From JAUWQU01 sp964605095 (lineage in GTDB: Bacteria; Planctomycetota; Phycisphaerae; SM23-33), in the NCBI GenBank assembly GCA_964605095.1, contig CAZSBS010000109.1, positions 1-15,012 on the forward strand: a stretch of DNA of 15,012 nt, read 5' to 3'. Every line of letters begins with the position of its first letter. The stretch's first letter is position 1. Of this stretch, positions 1 to 6,884 are shown one piece after another. The notes below the pieces were generated by a model. That model was not told the DNA's origin and did not search any database. It worked only from the letters and a program-made list of their open reading frames with translations. Made by a program: the position numbers and the translations under genes.

Positions 1-501
1 GGGCGGAGCAACTGTGAAAATCCCGAGTTGTATACGGTGTTTCCCTTCCGGATCTACGGCGTCGGCAAACCGGATCTGGAGATCGGACGGGACACATTTG
101 CTGCTCGCATCGAGAAGGCTTGCCACGGCTGGCAGCAGTCAGCCATGCAGGCTGCCATGCTGGGATTGACCGACGAGGCGCGGCGGATGCTGGTCCAAAA
201 CGCGTCGAGCAAGCACGGCGGCAGCCGCTTCCCGGCCTTCTGGGGACCAAACTACGACTGGGTCCCCGACCAGTGCCACGGCGGCAACATCCTCAACACG
301 ACGCAAACCATGCTCATGCAAACCGAGGGCCGGCGGATCATCCTGTTCCCCGCCTGGCCGAAGGATTGGAATGTCTCCTTCAAGCTGCATGCGCCGCTGA
401 ACACCACGGTGGAAGGGGAACTCCGCGACGGCAAAGTGACGGCGCTCACATTGACACCACAGTCCCGCGCTGCGGATGTTGTTAATATGCTGGCGAAATG
501 A
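1..501 (+). CDS. C-terminal part of a GH95-like / DUF5703-type glycoside hydrolase (5' end outside window)
   Basis: The frame is open from base 1, so the gene is cut by the window edge; 166 codons are visible before the TGA. The stretch CENPELYTVFPFRIYGVGKP, followed by helical segments and then FWGPNYDWVPDQCHGGN, resembles the end of an (alpha/alpha)6-barrel glycosidase of the GH95/GH65 type. The last part (IILFPAWPKDWNVSFKLHAP, then a beta-rich tail) looks like the C-terminal beta domain typical of GH95 and DUF5703 proteins. Such enzymes remove fucose or related sugars from plant or algal polysaccharides. The exact substrate cannot be told from this fragment, and the catalytic residues probably lie outside the window. 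The gene converges on the secretion operon and is not part of it. The coding frame is secure. The family call is moderate and rests on recognised motifs, not a search. Confidence 0.65.
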   Translation, partial: GRSNCENPELYTVFPFRIYGVGKPDLEIGRDTFAARIEKACHGWQQSAMQAAMLGLTDEARRMLVQNASSKHGGSRFPAFWGPNYDWVPDQCHGGNILNTTQTMLMQTEGRRIILFPAWPKDWNVSFKLHAPLNTTVEGELRDGKVTALTLTPQSRAADVVNMLAK

Positions 502-1021
502 ACAGAGCCCGTATGGTCTCAATATTCATCCGCAGTCCAAGTCTAGCGTTAGCAAGCAGTTTGCCGAAGCCCTGAGAGATCCGATTCGGCCTGCCCCCAA
601 GCCAGCTGGGACGGTAGAATGCCGCCCATGGTCTTCCACGAACGCCCGGACCGTGCAGGCAAGAGCCCCGTCGAGTTGCTGGACAGGCAAGGCGCATCCG
701 CATTGGCTGGAACTCCTGGGGCACACGCGGTTCCACAGGAACTGATCTGACCCCCCAGGCGCCCGCCCCCCCAACGCCGCAACCACTCGGCTCGCCCATC
801 GTGTCGGGAGTGTTACCGCAATCCGCCCCTTTTTGAACCAGGCCCAGATTTGACATTCTTGGCCCATCCGGAAGTCAGGGATGTCTGGCGAAGAGTGGTC
901 TGGCAAGGGCAAGCCTCCAGGACTTCGTTTAGTGTCAGGGAGGCCATAGCTTACCGCGTGATTCTGTGGCGTAAAGACCCCCGGGTCTGTTCGGGATTTG
1001 GGCGGGCCGAAAAACGCTGGA
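502..1021. other. Convergent intergenic spacer, no gene seen
   Basis: About 520 bases lie between the stop codons of the converging glycosidase and the TPR lipoprotein. Short open frames exist on both strands, but none has a convincing ribosome binding site, recognisable motif or protein-like composition. The only structure I can point to is the short inverted repeat at 975-988. No tRNA, rRNA or insertion-sequence end is evident. Confidence 0.6.
975..988 (-). terminator. Weak candidate terminator downstream of the T2SS operon
   Basis: A perfect inverted repeat AGACCC/GGGTCT with a 2-base centre lies about 35 bases past the stop of the last operon gene. On the - strand it is followed by only a short T-rich stretch (TTTACG). 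The stem is short and the geometry would force a 4-base loop on a 5-bp stem, so this is a weak candidate. Its place between converging genes is the main argument for it. Confidence 0.22.
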
Positions 1022-1678
1022 CTAGTTCACAGGGGGTTCACCCAGGGCGGGCATCGAGGTCGGGGCCGTGGTGGTGGGTCGTGGCTTGCCCATCAGGGCC
1101 AGGCGCTCGCGAGCCCAGGCGACCCAGTCGGGGCGGGTGTCCCTCATGACCACGGCCTCAAGCAGCTTTCGGGTCTTGTCGTCGCTACGGTTGCTCCGCA
1201 CGTAAACCCTGGCCAGGTTGCCCGCGATGCGGGAGTTCTCGGGCTCCAGGTCCAGGGCCTGCTCGTAGGACTTGGCGGCGTCGTCGAGCTTGCCCACGGC
1301 CTCGTAGACCAGGCCGAGGTTGTTTCGCGGCTCGGCCTGGTGGGGCATGAGCTTTTCGGCGTACTGGAATTCCCAGGCGGCCAGGTAGTGTTTCTGCTGG
1401 CGAAGGTAGACCGTGCCGAGGTTGTTGTGGGCGGGCCCGAAGAACAGGTCGGCCGACAGGGCGTCCTGGAAGGCCTTCTCGGCCTGGTCGAGCTGGTCGT
1501 CCTTGAGCAGTTGCACGCCGCGGGCGCAGTGCTGCTTGGCGGCCTCGGTGTCGCGGCGGGGGTCCTTGGGCAGCGTCTCATAGCTGTCGACAACCGGTGC
1601 GGCGGGCCGGTGCCACTGGCATCCGGCCAGGAGAGGGGCGATGGCGGCGAGGGCAATCATGGCGGTTATTGAACGCAT
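1022..1678 (-). CDS. TPR-repeat lipoprotein at the end of the T2SS operon
   Basis: A 218-residue protein. The N-terminus (MRSITAMIALAAIAPLLAGC) is a lipoprotein signal peptide with lipobox LAGC, so Cys20 should be lipidated. Residues about 45-175 are tandem tetratricopeptide repeats; the helix pattern AHNNLGTVYLRQQ and PRNNLGLVYEAVGKLDDAAK is typical. The tail is rich in Thr, Pro and Ala. I chose the ATG at 1678 because GAGGAAG sits 6 bases upstream. An ATG at 1693 gives MRKSEMRS and overlaps the gspM-like stop as ATGA, so it is a real alternative. Either way the gene is coupled to gspM. TPR lipoproteins of the PilF/PilW kind act as pilotins or stability factors for outer-membrane secretins. 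That role fits the context but is inference, as no gspD lies in this window. Confidence 0.85.
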   Translation of the reverse strand: MRSITAMIALAAIAPLLAGCQWHRPAAPVVDSYETLPKDPRRDTEAAKQHCARGVQLLKDDQLDQAEKAFQDALSADLFFGPAHNNLGTVYLRQQKHYLAAWEFQYAEKLMPHQAEPRNNLGLVYEAVGKLDDAAKSYEQALDLEPENSRIAGNLARVYVRSNRSDDKTRKLLEAVVMRDTRPDWVAWARERLALMGKPRPTTTAPTSMPALGEPPVN

Positions 1679-1689
1679 TTCAGACTTCC

Positions 1690-2208
1690 TCATTTCTGGG
1701 TCTTGGGTGGATCGTATATCAGGTATGTAAGGACGAGTTCGACGTTCCACATGGCACCGGCGTCCTCGGCCGACGGGGCGGATATTCGCATGGCCTTGGC
1801 GTGCAGGCGGTTCTTGTCCGTGAGGATCCTGTGTGTCATCTCCACGAGTTGTACGAGCGAGATGTTCTTGAGTTGAACTCGCGTGGGCTTTTCGAGGTAG
1901 ACGGTATCGCCCAGCCGCAGCGGTTGTTCTGGGACGGTCCGCACGAGCATTGCCTCGGTCAGGCCGGAGGCTTTGGCGGACTTTTCGATCAGTCCGATCG
2001 TCTCGTTCGTCTCGCGCTGGTTCTGCTGGGCCAGGGCTGGCCGGCGGCGAAGTGCCTCGATATGGTCGGCGGCCTTGCGGCAGTCGGCCAGGTCTGCCGC
2101 GGCGAGCCGGGCGGCCCGCTGCTGGCTGGACATCTTCCGGTAGGACCACAGGGCGGATATGGCCAGCAGCCCCGCGAGGATCAGCAGTTGGATAGTGCGG
2201 CGGTTCAT
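1690..2208 (-). CDS. GspM/PilO-like inner-membrane T2SS component
   Basis: A 172-residue bitopic protein. It has a short basic cytoplasmic start (MNRRTIQ), one membrane helix at about residues 7-23, a helical or coiled-coil region (about 25-85), and a compact C-terminal alpha/beta part. The C-terminal pattern VQLKNISLVQLVEMTHRIL followed by WNVELVLTYLIY is the ferredoxin-like signature of GspM and PilO family proteins. GspM binds GspL in the inner-membrane assembly platform of the T2SS. The gene follows the gspL-like gene with an ATGA overlap and has AAGGAG about 7 bases before its ATG. Sequence conservation in this family is low, so the call leans on topology and position. The length matches typical GspM (about 160-180 residues). 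Confidence 0.65.
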   Translation of the reverse strand: MNRRTIQLLILAGLLAISALWSYRKMSSQQRAARLAAADLADCRKAADHIEALRRRPALAQQNQRETNETIGLIEKSAKASGLTEAMLVRTVPEQPLRLGDTVYLEKPTRVQLKNISLVQLVEMTHRILTDKNRLHAKAMRISAPSAEDAGAMWNVELVLTYLIYDPPKTQK

Positions 2209-3806
2209 CGGCCAGCTCCTTTGGCTGGGGTGGACGGCGGGGTTGGAATCACCTTGGCTGTCTTCGCACCCTTGGCTGAAGAGGTCGTCGGCTTGGCGGG
2301 GGTAGGCTTGGCCTGGGGCGTGGGCGCGGTCGCCGAACCTGTCGGTGCTTCGGGGGCCGCCTTGGCTGGGTCTACCGTCGTGGCGGCCGTCCCTGCCTGG
2401 GCCGGTTGTGGTTTGGCGCCAGGCTTTCCCCCGGCCAGCCTCGCGACGATCGTGAACGCCACCCCGCCGGCCACGAGGCGTTCCGTTCGAGGCGGGTCCA
2501 CCTCGAAGTTGCCCTGCTTGAGCGTTCGGGAGATCAATTCCGCGTCGCTGTGGGAACGAGTCTGGCCCTCCAGCACGATGCCGCCCGGGTCCAGTTGGAT
2601 GTCGGTCAGGCGCAGGCGGATTGCCGGCGGGAGGTTGTCGGTGATCCTCCGTAGCGTGTCCAGGGCGGAGGCCTGAGCGGGCATTTCATAGCCCGTGCCG
2701 CTGACCCCGCTGAGAAGCGCCAGTTCGCTCCGCAGCCTGCTATGGATATTGGGCGGTTTGCGGAGGTTTGGGAAGACCCTCTGGAACTGTGCCGCCTGCT
2801 GGTCCTCGAGGTTGCGGGCCAGGTCGTCGTACGCAAGCGACCGCCAGTAGAGCGAGCCGACCGTCGCGGCCAGGGCTGCCAGGCCCAGAATGACGGCGCA
2901 CCGCACCAGGCCCGCCAGGCGGCCCCAAGGGTTGGGCACGGCCAGGGCCTCGCGCCGCAGGTCCACCCAGCCTGCCTGCTGGCCGGAAAGCAGTTGCCCA
3001 GCCGCCCGCGCGGCGAGCTCAATTGGCGGCTGATCGCCCAGGCTCGTGATCTCCAGGCCGGCGTCGGCCCGCACCGCTGATTCGGCCTCGCTCGCAAGCT
3101 GGCCGATGAGCATGGCCTTGGGCTGGCGGACCTCGCCTGGGCTGGCCAAAAGTTCGGCATGGAGGCAGTCCACGAGGTCGGCCGGGTCCGCCGAGGTCTC
3201 CAGCCAGGCCGACGGGCAGCGGCCCGCCATGCGGAATATGTCCACGCGGCCCTCGTCGGCGACCAGTGCGTAGTCGGCCTGGGCATCCTGGCCGATAAGG
3301 GCCTGCCACAGCGTCAGCAGGGCTGTCGGGCAGATGGAAGTCACCTCGACGCCAAGTTCCATCAGCCGGTCCACGATGGCCTTGGCCCCGGCGGTCTCGA
3401 TGGCCACACCGAGCGCCGCGCCGGCAACCGCGGGCAAAAAGTCGGCCGTGAGGCGCTCGGCCTCCAGCGGCAACTGCTCTTCCAGCCGATATGTCAGGGC
3501 AGCCAGCCGATCCTTGCGGGGCAGGCCCCCGGTGTCCACCTGTGCGGAGAATACCATCTCACTCGGCAAGCCCAGGCAAACGGACTCGCCCAGGGCGTTC
3601 CACTCCTTCAGCACCTCGACGGCCTGGCCGAGCGCCGAGAGGGTCCGCTCGCAGGCTGCTGACTGGTCGGCCTTCGGAGCCGCTATCGGGCGCCCCGGGC
3701 CTGACGCGGAGCCCTCGACGCGGCGGACCTCGACCTGCCCGCCGAGCACGCGTGCGATGCGGCATTGACCATGGTTGACCGCGATGAATATGCCCTGGCT
3801 CTTCAT
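2205..3806 (-). CDS. gspL: GspL-like (PilM/PilN-type) T2SS assembly-platform protein
   Basis: A 533-residue protein. Residues 1-290 form a cytoplasmic actin-like/PilM-type domain: the start (GIFIAVNHGQCRIARV) is the first beta-hairpin of that fold, and YRLEEQLPLEAERLTADF (about 106-123) is a GspL/PilM hallmark. A membrane helix follows at about 299-320, then a coiled segment and a PilN/GspL-like periplasmic ferredoxin-like domain (about 377-457). The last 75 residues are a low-complexity Ala/Pro/Lys/Thr tail, which is unusual for GspL. GspL links the ATPase GspE to the pseudopilus platform. The start at 3806 has GGAGGG 6 bases upstream and overlaps the previous stop (ATGA). The stop overlaps the gspM-like ATG in the same way. 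The fold call is firm. The name gspL rests on operon position. Confidence 0.75.
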   Translation of the reverse strand: MKSQGIFIAVNHGQCRIARVLGGQVEVRRVEGSASGPGRPIAAPKADQSAACERTLSALGQAVEVLKEWNALGESVCLGLPSEMVFSAQVDTGGLPRKDRLAALTYRLEEQLPLEAERLTADFLPAVAGAALGVAIETAGAKAIVDRLMELGVEVTSICPTALLTLWQALIGQDAQADYALVADEGRVDIFRMAGRCPSAWLETSADPADLVDCLHAELLASPGEVRQPKAMLIGQLASEAESAVRADAGLEITSLGDQPPIELAARAAGQLLSGQQAGWVDLRREALAVPNPWGRLAGLVRCAVILGLAALAATVGSLYWRSLAYDDLARNLEDQQAAQFQRVFPNLRKPPNIHSRLRSELALLSGVSGTGYEMPAQASALDTLRRITDNLPPAIRLRLTDIQLDPGGIVLEGQTRSHSDAELISRTLKQGNFEVDPPRTERLVAGGVAFTIVARLAGGKPGAKPQPAQAGTAATTVDPAKAAPEAPTGSATAPTPQAKPTPAKPTTSSAKGAKTAKVIPTPPSTPAKGAGR

Positions 3807-4279
3807 GGCTGGCCCTCCACGGCGGCCTTCAGCGTGATCTCCTTGTCATTGAAGCGGATCCGCACCTCGCCCTGGGTGATCGCCAGCACCTCGGCGCCCT
3901 CGACGACCTGGCCGACGGGCACGACCTTCTCATCCCCGCCGGGAACGCGGAACGTGGCGAAGGTGAAGCCAGGCTCGATGATCGTGCCCGTCAGCACGCC
4001 GGTGAACTTGGGCTCGGCCTTCGCGGCGGCTATTGCGGCCGTGGGTGTCGGGTCGTACAAGGGCTTGCGAAGCGGGCGGGTGTAGATCGACGCGTACGAA
4101 GCCAACGGCCCGGCCTCCGGGGTTTCGTGAAGGACAGAGGTCTTCCGGCCGGTGATTGACCCGCCTTCAGAGCTGCCCGTGTCCAGAGGTGCAAGGATGA
4201 ACCATATGCACCCGGCCAGCACGGCCACCAAGGCCGCGTTAGCCAGAATCAAGAGGCGTCTTCTGTCTCGATGAGTCAT
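3803..4279 (-). CDS. GspC-like HR-domain protein
   Basis: A 158-residue bitopic protein. MTHRDRRR precedes one membrane helix (about 9-29), then comes a disordered linker and a small beta domain from about residue 85 to the end. The beta domain (FTGVLTGTIIEPGFTFATF, then VPVGQVVEGAEVLAITQGEV and IRFNDKEITL) matches the shape of the GspC homology region: short strands, a VGQ.V.GA.V..I loop, and a final hairpin. GspC connects the inner-membrane platform to the secretin GspD. No PDZ or coiled-coil C-terminus follows the HR domain, so the protein is shorter than classical GspC. I used the ATG at 4279 because it overlaps the gspK stop as TAATG; upstream in-frame ATGs at 4285 and 4297 would lie inside gspK. 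The family call is inferred from pattern and context. Confidence 0.6.
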   Translation of the reverse strand: MTHRDRRRLLILANAALVAVLAGCIWFILAPLDTGSSEGGSITGRKTSVLHETPEAGPLASYASIYTRPLRKPLYDPTPTAAIAAAKAEPKFTGVLTGTIIEPGFTFATFRVPGGDEKVVPVGQVVEGAEVLAITQGEVRIRFNDKEITLKAAVEGQP

Positions 4280-5205
4280 TACCATTGGAACACCCATTGG
4301 CCCGAGTTGCTCTCTGCGCCCACGAACTGCTGAACATACAGGCGATACCACTTCCTCGTCGAGCCCTCGGCGATGATCCATACACTGTGGCAGGCGGAAG
4401 TGTCTGTCAGGAGGTCCGAAGCCTTGAGCGACTTGCCGGACTGGAGGTTCAGATACTTCATCAACTCGCCCAGCGTGCCGTCGGGCTGTTTCTGGCGGAA
4501 GGTCAGGATCTTGCCCACGTCGGTGTCATCCAACGCACCAAGCAGCACCTCACGAAGCACGGCCGGGTCTGCCCGGCGGAAGTTGACCTGGCCGCTGCCC
4601 CAGCAGGTAACCCGCTCGATCGCGGCCGGGCGGAATGCCTGCCTCGCAAAAAGTTGCGAAGGATGCACCAGATCGAACAACTGCTCGTAGCTTCCGTAGA
4701 GCATCGGAATGTCGGAGTCGAGCTTGCCGGGCGCGCTCGGCTCGGCGGCTTGCTCCTGGGGGCGGGGCACGACGTGAAGGGCGCCCGAGAGGCCCGATTG
4801 AAGGGCGCTCAGCACGGAGGCGACTGTGGTGTTGCCGCGAGATTTGGCGATGAGGTTGACGTTGGCCTTGGCCTGCTCGTCGGAGACGACCGCGTGGAAT
4901 GTCATGCCGCCAAGGACGATCCGCCGACCTGACCAGACAACGGGGCGATCGAGCCTGACCGAATCCCGCGTGAGAATGTCCTCGGCCGCGGCAAGGCAAG
5001 TCGCCTGGAGGCTCAGCGTACCCCAGCGGACCTGCAGCGCCCTCTGTGCGGCCGAGGCGTCCAGGGCCCGCCCGCAGCAGCGCCGCGAGGTCGTAGCCAG
5101 GATGGTACCCGCGATCGCCAGGATCGCCAGGGCCATCAGCAGCACGAAGCCGGGATTGTTGGTCCTTCGTCTCATTGTCTCGTTCAGATCTTGCCGCGGA
5201 GCCAT
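4279..5205 (-). CDS. gspK: Minor pseudopilin GspK
   Basis: A 308-residue protein. The prepilin-like N-terminus NPG|FVLLMALAILAIAGTIL has Gly at -1 and Phe at +1 but Met instead of Glu at +5. Loss of Glu5 is the diagnostic feature of GspK, which caps the pseudopilus tip. VSDEQAKANVNLIA (about 107-120) matches the GspK motif at the start of the globular domain. The alpha-helical insert includes GSYEQLFDLV and the strand-helix QVNFRRADPAVLREVLLGAL (about 206-225). The length is typical of GspK (about 300-330). ATG 5205 has GAGG close upstream; an ATG at 5175 (MRRRTNNPG) would give a shorter, more typical leader. The gap to gspJ is 53 bases, the longest inside the gspF-to-TPR stretch. Confidence 0.8.
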   Translation of the reverse strand: MAPRQDLNETMRRRTNNPGFVLLMALAILAIAGTILATTSRRCCGRALDASAAQRALQVRWGTLSLQATCLAAAEDILTRDSVRLDRPVVWSGRRIVLGGMTFHAVVSDEQAKANVNLIAKSRGNTTVASVLSALQSGLSGALHVVPRPQEQAAEPSAPGKLDSDIPMLYGSYEQLFDLVHPSQLFARQAFRPAAIERVTCWGSGQVNFRRADPAVLREVLLGALDDTDVGKILTFRQKQPDGTLGELMKYLNLQSGKSLKASDLLTDTSACHSVWIIAEGSTRKWYRLYVQQFVGAESNSGQWVFQW

Positions 5206-5258
5206 GGAGGCCTCAGAGTGTTCACATTACTGTTGTCGCATTTGCACGCCATTGGGCC

Positions 5259-5849
5259 TCACCGTTTTCGAACCACGAATGTCTGCGGATTACCGCCCGC
5301 AGGCTTGATCGTCACCACCGCCTGGTAAGAGATATCCTTCCAAAGCGGCCCGATCGGCCCTTGGACGCCCTTGGCCGAAGTGTCCTGTATGCTGATGGAC
5401 TCGATGTCCGGGCACACCAGTTCCGCCAGCGGCTGGTCGATGCCCGTCTGCTGCCCGCGGACCAGCCAGCACCGGCCGTCAATACGCCGGACCTCGTAGC
5501 GGACCTCGCTCTTTAGATGCTCGAGCTCCATGTCCCTGGCCGCCAGGGACGTCTGCGTGCGGAGGGCCAGCCACTGGCCCTTGGCGTCCGCGCTGTACTC
5601 GCTGGCGTGCAGCAGGTCCGCCGTCAGTATCACATCCAGCCCGGCCAGGCGGGATGTGGCGGGCTCGGCCGCCTCGATGCTCCTCTCTGACCGCGCGAGA
5701 TTGCCGACCGCCACCATGGCGCCGGTCATCAGCATGCCCGTTATCGCGATGGCGGCCACGAGCTCAATCAACGTAAGCCCGGCTCGCCTTGCCTTGTCGG
5801 GTAGCGGGGTTCTCTTGGCTCTTCTGACTTTTCTGACTGTTGGGGTCAT
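5259..5849 (-). CDS. gspJ: Minor pseudopilin GspJ
   Basis: A 196-residue type II pseudopilin. It has a strongly basic leader (MTPTVRKVRRAKR...), the cleavage site RRAG|LTLIE at residue 24/25 with Glu at +5, and a hydrophobic helix LVAAIAITGMLMTGAMVAVG. The globular part is beta-rich (WLALRTQTSLAAR, VRYEVRRIDGRCWLVRGQQ), a pattern seen in GspJ, where a strand pair reads out like 'L.Y.v....L.R'. GspJ sits with GspI and GspK at the pseudopilus tip. The start lies inside gspI: the two genes overlap by 86 bases, and AAGGAAG directly precedes the ATG. The leader is encoded by a 9-base tandem repeat that is also read in the gspI frame. Confidence 0.78.
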   Translation of the reverse strand: MTPTVRKVRRAKRTPLPDKARRAGLTLIELVAAIAITGMLMTGAMVAVGNLARSERSIEAAEPATSRLAGLDVILTADLLHASEYSADAKGQWLALRTQTSLAARDMELEHLKSEVRYEVRRIDGRCWLVRGQQTGIDQPLAELVCPDIESISIQDTSAKGVQGPIGPLWKDISYQAVVTIKPAGGNPQTFVVRKR

Positions 5850-6342
5850 CTTCCTTGTTCCGAACGGTCGGCAGGACCAGCTCCACCCTCATCGCGGGCT
5901 GGTTGCCGTCAGTAAGTCTGCCATTGGTCGCCTGAAAAAACTCCACGACGACAACTTCACCATTCAACTCATTGGCGTCGGCACTGGGCACAACGCTCGC
6001 CCGCCACTGCCAGTCCCGGCTGCCGGACACCCGGCCTGAGCCCTTTCGCGGGAAGTCCTCGGGCTTCTTCCAAAGTTCATCGAGCATCGCATCGGCTATC
6101 CCGCATGCCTCTATCCGCCTGGCCGCGCGGGCGTCCTGGACACGAAGCCGGCTCGTCGCCACCAGCACCGCCGCCAGCATTGCACCCAGGATGGCGATGC
6201 CCGCGACCGCCTCGACCAGTGTCAGGCCGCCGGCGGATGTGCGGATGCCATGGGAGCCGCGCCGGCCGGACTCAGGGCACCGCCACGCGCAGGGCCTTGG
6301 GCGCCGCGGTCGAGGCCAGGATGTTGCGAGTTTCGTCGTCAC
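5764..6342 (-). CDS. gspI: Minor pseudopilin GspI (start uncertain)
   Basis: The prepilin motif SAGG|LTLVEAVAGIAILGAML, with Gly at -1 and Glu at +5, is clear. It is followed by IEACGIADAMLDELW and a small beta domain ending in MRVELVL. This matches GspI, including the helix that would carry 'A...L.ea' spacing and a short length. The start is the problem. No ATG in this frame lies between the gspH stop and the motif. The nearest in-frame start is GTG 6342, inside gspH, giving a 39-residue leader and 192 residues. A TTG at 6381 would be longer still. An ATG 23 bases after the gspH stop is in another frame and hits a stop within 10 codons. The tail is repetitive (SQKSQKSQE) and overlaps gspJ. 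Confidence 0.72.
   Translation of the reverse strand: MTTKLATSWPRPRRPRPCAWRCPESGRRGSHGIRTSAGGLTLVEAVAGIAILGAMLAAVLVATSRLRVQDARAARRIEACGIADAMLDELWKKPEDFPRKGSGRVSGSRDWQWRASVVPSADANELNGEVVVVEFFQATNGRLTDGNQPAMRVELVLPTVRNKEDDPNSQKSQKSQENPATRQGKASRAYVD
5811..5837 (-). repeat. Three 9-base tandem units inside the gspI/gspJ overlap
   Basis: On the - strand the units read GTCAGAAAA, GTCAGAAGA and GCCAAGAGA. In the gspI frame they encode the hydrophilic tail repeat SQK-SQK-SQE. In the gspJ frame they encode the basic leader VRK-VRR-AKR. The third unit is diverged. Confidence 0.8.
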
Positions 6343-6883
6343 TGTTGGGATCCACAAACCTTCCGCTAAGCCCGGCCGCAAGAAGCCACTTCCGCTGACC
6401 GGCCGGACCTTCCAAAAGCAGGGCGTAGCTCGGCGTGAGGCCGAGCCTGCTGCACGTTATCGACACGCTGCCCGACGCGACCGCCTGGCCTTTGATCCAA
6501 AGCCGGGCTATGCGGCAGTCATCCGGCAGCACCAGCGGCGGGCAGGGCTCATCACTTCCGCGAGGGTCCGTCCTCTTGATGGTCCCGGCCGACATGTCCA
6601 CCACCAGCCGAAGCGGGCGGTCGTGCTGGCGGGCGTGCAACCGCGCCAACCGGTCGAACTGCTCGATCCGCCCGACCACGTCGCCCATGCGGGCGCGGCG
6701 GACCGTGCCGGCCATGCGCAAAGCCACCGACCCGGCGATGATCGCCATGACCAGGATCACCACCGTGATCTCGATCAGGCTGAATGCCTGACGATGCATG
6801 CCGACCCCTTGGCGGCCTATTGAAAAAGCCTTGCGATGCACGGCGGCACGTCGGCGGTTATTGGTAAAAGCCTTGCGGCGCAT
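6272..6883 (-). CDS. gspH: Pseudopilin GspH with repeated leader
   Basis: A 203-residue pseudopilin with the motif HRQA|FSLIEITVVILVMAIIAG. Glu is at +5, but Ala rather than Gly is at -1 (residue 34). The hydrophobic helix is followed by AHARQHDRPLRLVVD-type strands (the actual sequence is LHARQHDRPLRLVVD, about 82-96), typical of GspH/FimT, where the segment 'A...r.....l.v' occurs. GspH is a minor pseudopilin. Two starts are plausible. ATG 6883 lies one base after the gspG stop, with AGAGGG upstream. ATG 6799 (MHRQAFSLIE) has AAGGGG 5 bases upstream and gives a normal 6-residue leader. The longer form carries two extra copies of a degenerate 14-residue leader (MRRKAFT..., VHRKAFS...). The 3' end overlaps the likely gspI start. 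Confidence 0.78.
   Translation of the reverse strand: MRRKAFTNNRRRAAVHRKAFSIGRQGVGMHRQAFSLIEITVVILVMAIIAGSVALRMAGTVRRARMGDVVGRIEQFDRLARLHARQHDRPLRLVVDMSAGTIKRTDPRGSDEPCPPLVLPDDCRIARLWIKGQAVASGSVSITCSRLGLTPSYALLLEGPAGQRKWLLAAGLSGRFVDPNSDDETRNILASTAAPKALRVAVP
6758..6883 (-). repeat. 42-base degenerate tandem repeat, three units, at the 5' end of gspH
   Basis: Units begin at 6883, 6841 and 6799 (- strand), exactly 42 bases apart. Each starts with a potential start codon (ATG, GTG, ATG) and encodes MRRKAFT, VHRKAFS and MHRQAFS respectively. The first two units remain similar over their whole length. The third passes into the functional pseudopilin helix and is similar only over its first half. 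Confidence 0.75.
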
Positions 6884-6884
6884 G

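Noticed and set aside
476..1149. Small open frames in the left convergent spacer as possible genes or transposase fragments
   Set aside because: No ribosome binding site, no recognisable motif and no inverted-repeat ends. The composition looks non-coding.
1690..2149. Long N-terminal extension of the TPR protein up to 2149
   Set aside because: It lies wholly inside the gspM-like gene and reads as an out-of-frame shadow. The lipoprotein signal peptide and GAGGAAG set the start at 1678 (or 1693).
1597..2676. Long + strand open frames opposite the TPR, gspM-like and gspL-like genes (also 3159-3662, 4285-4932, 7495-8559)
   Set aside because: They are antisense shadows of GC-rich coding sequence. 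The - strand frames carry clear domains, ribosome binding sites and coupled overlaps. The + strand products have no motif and a repetitive shadow composition.
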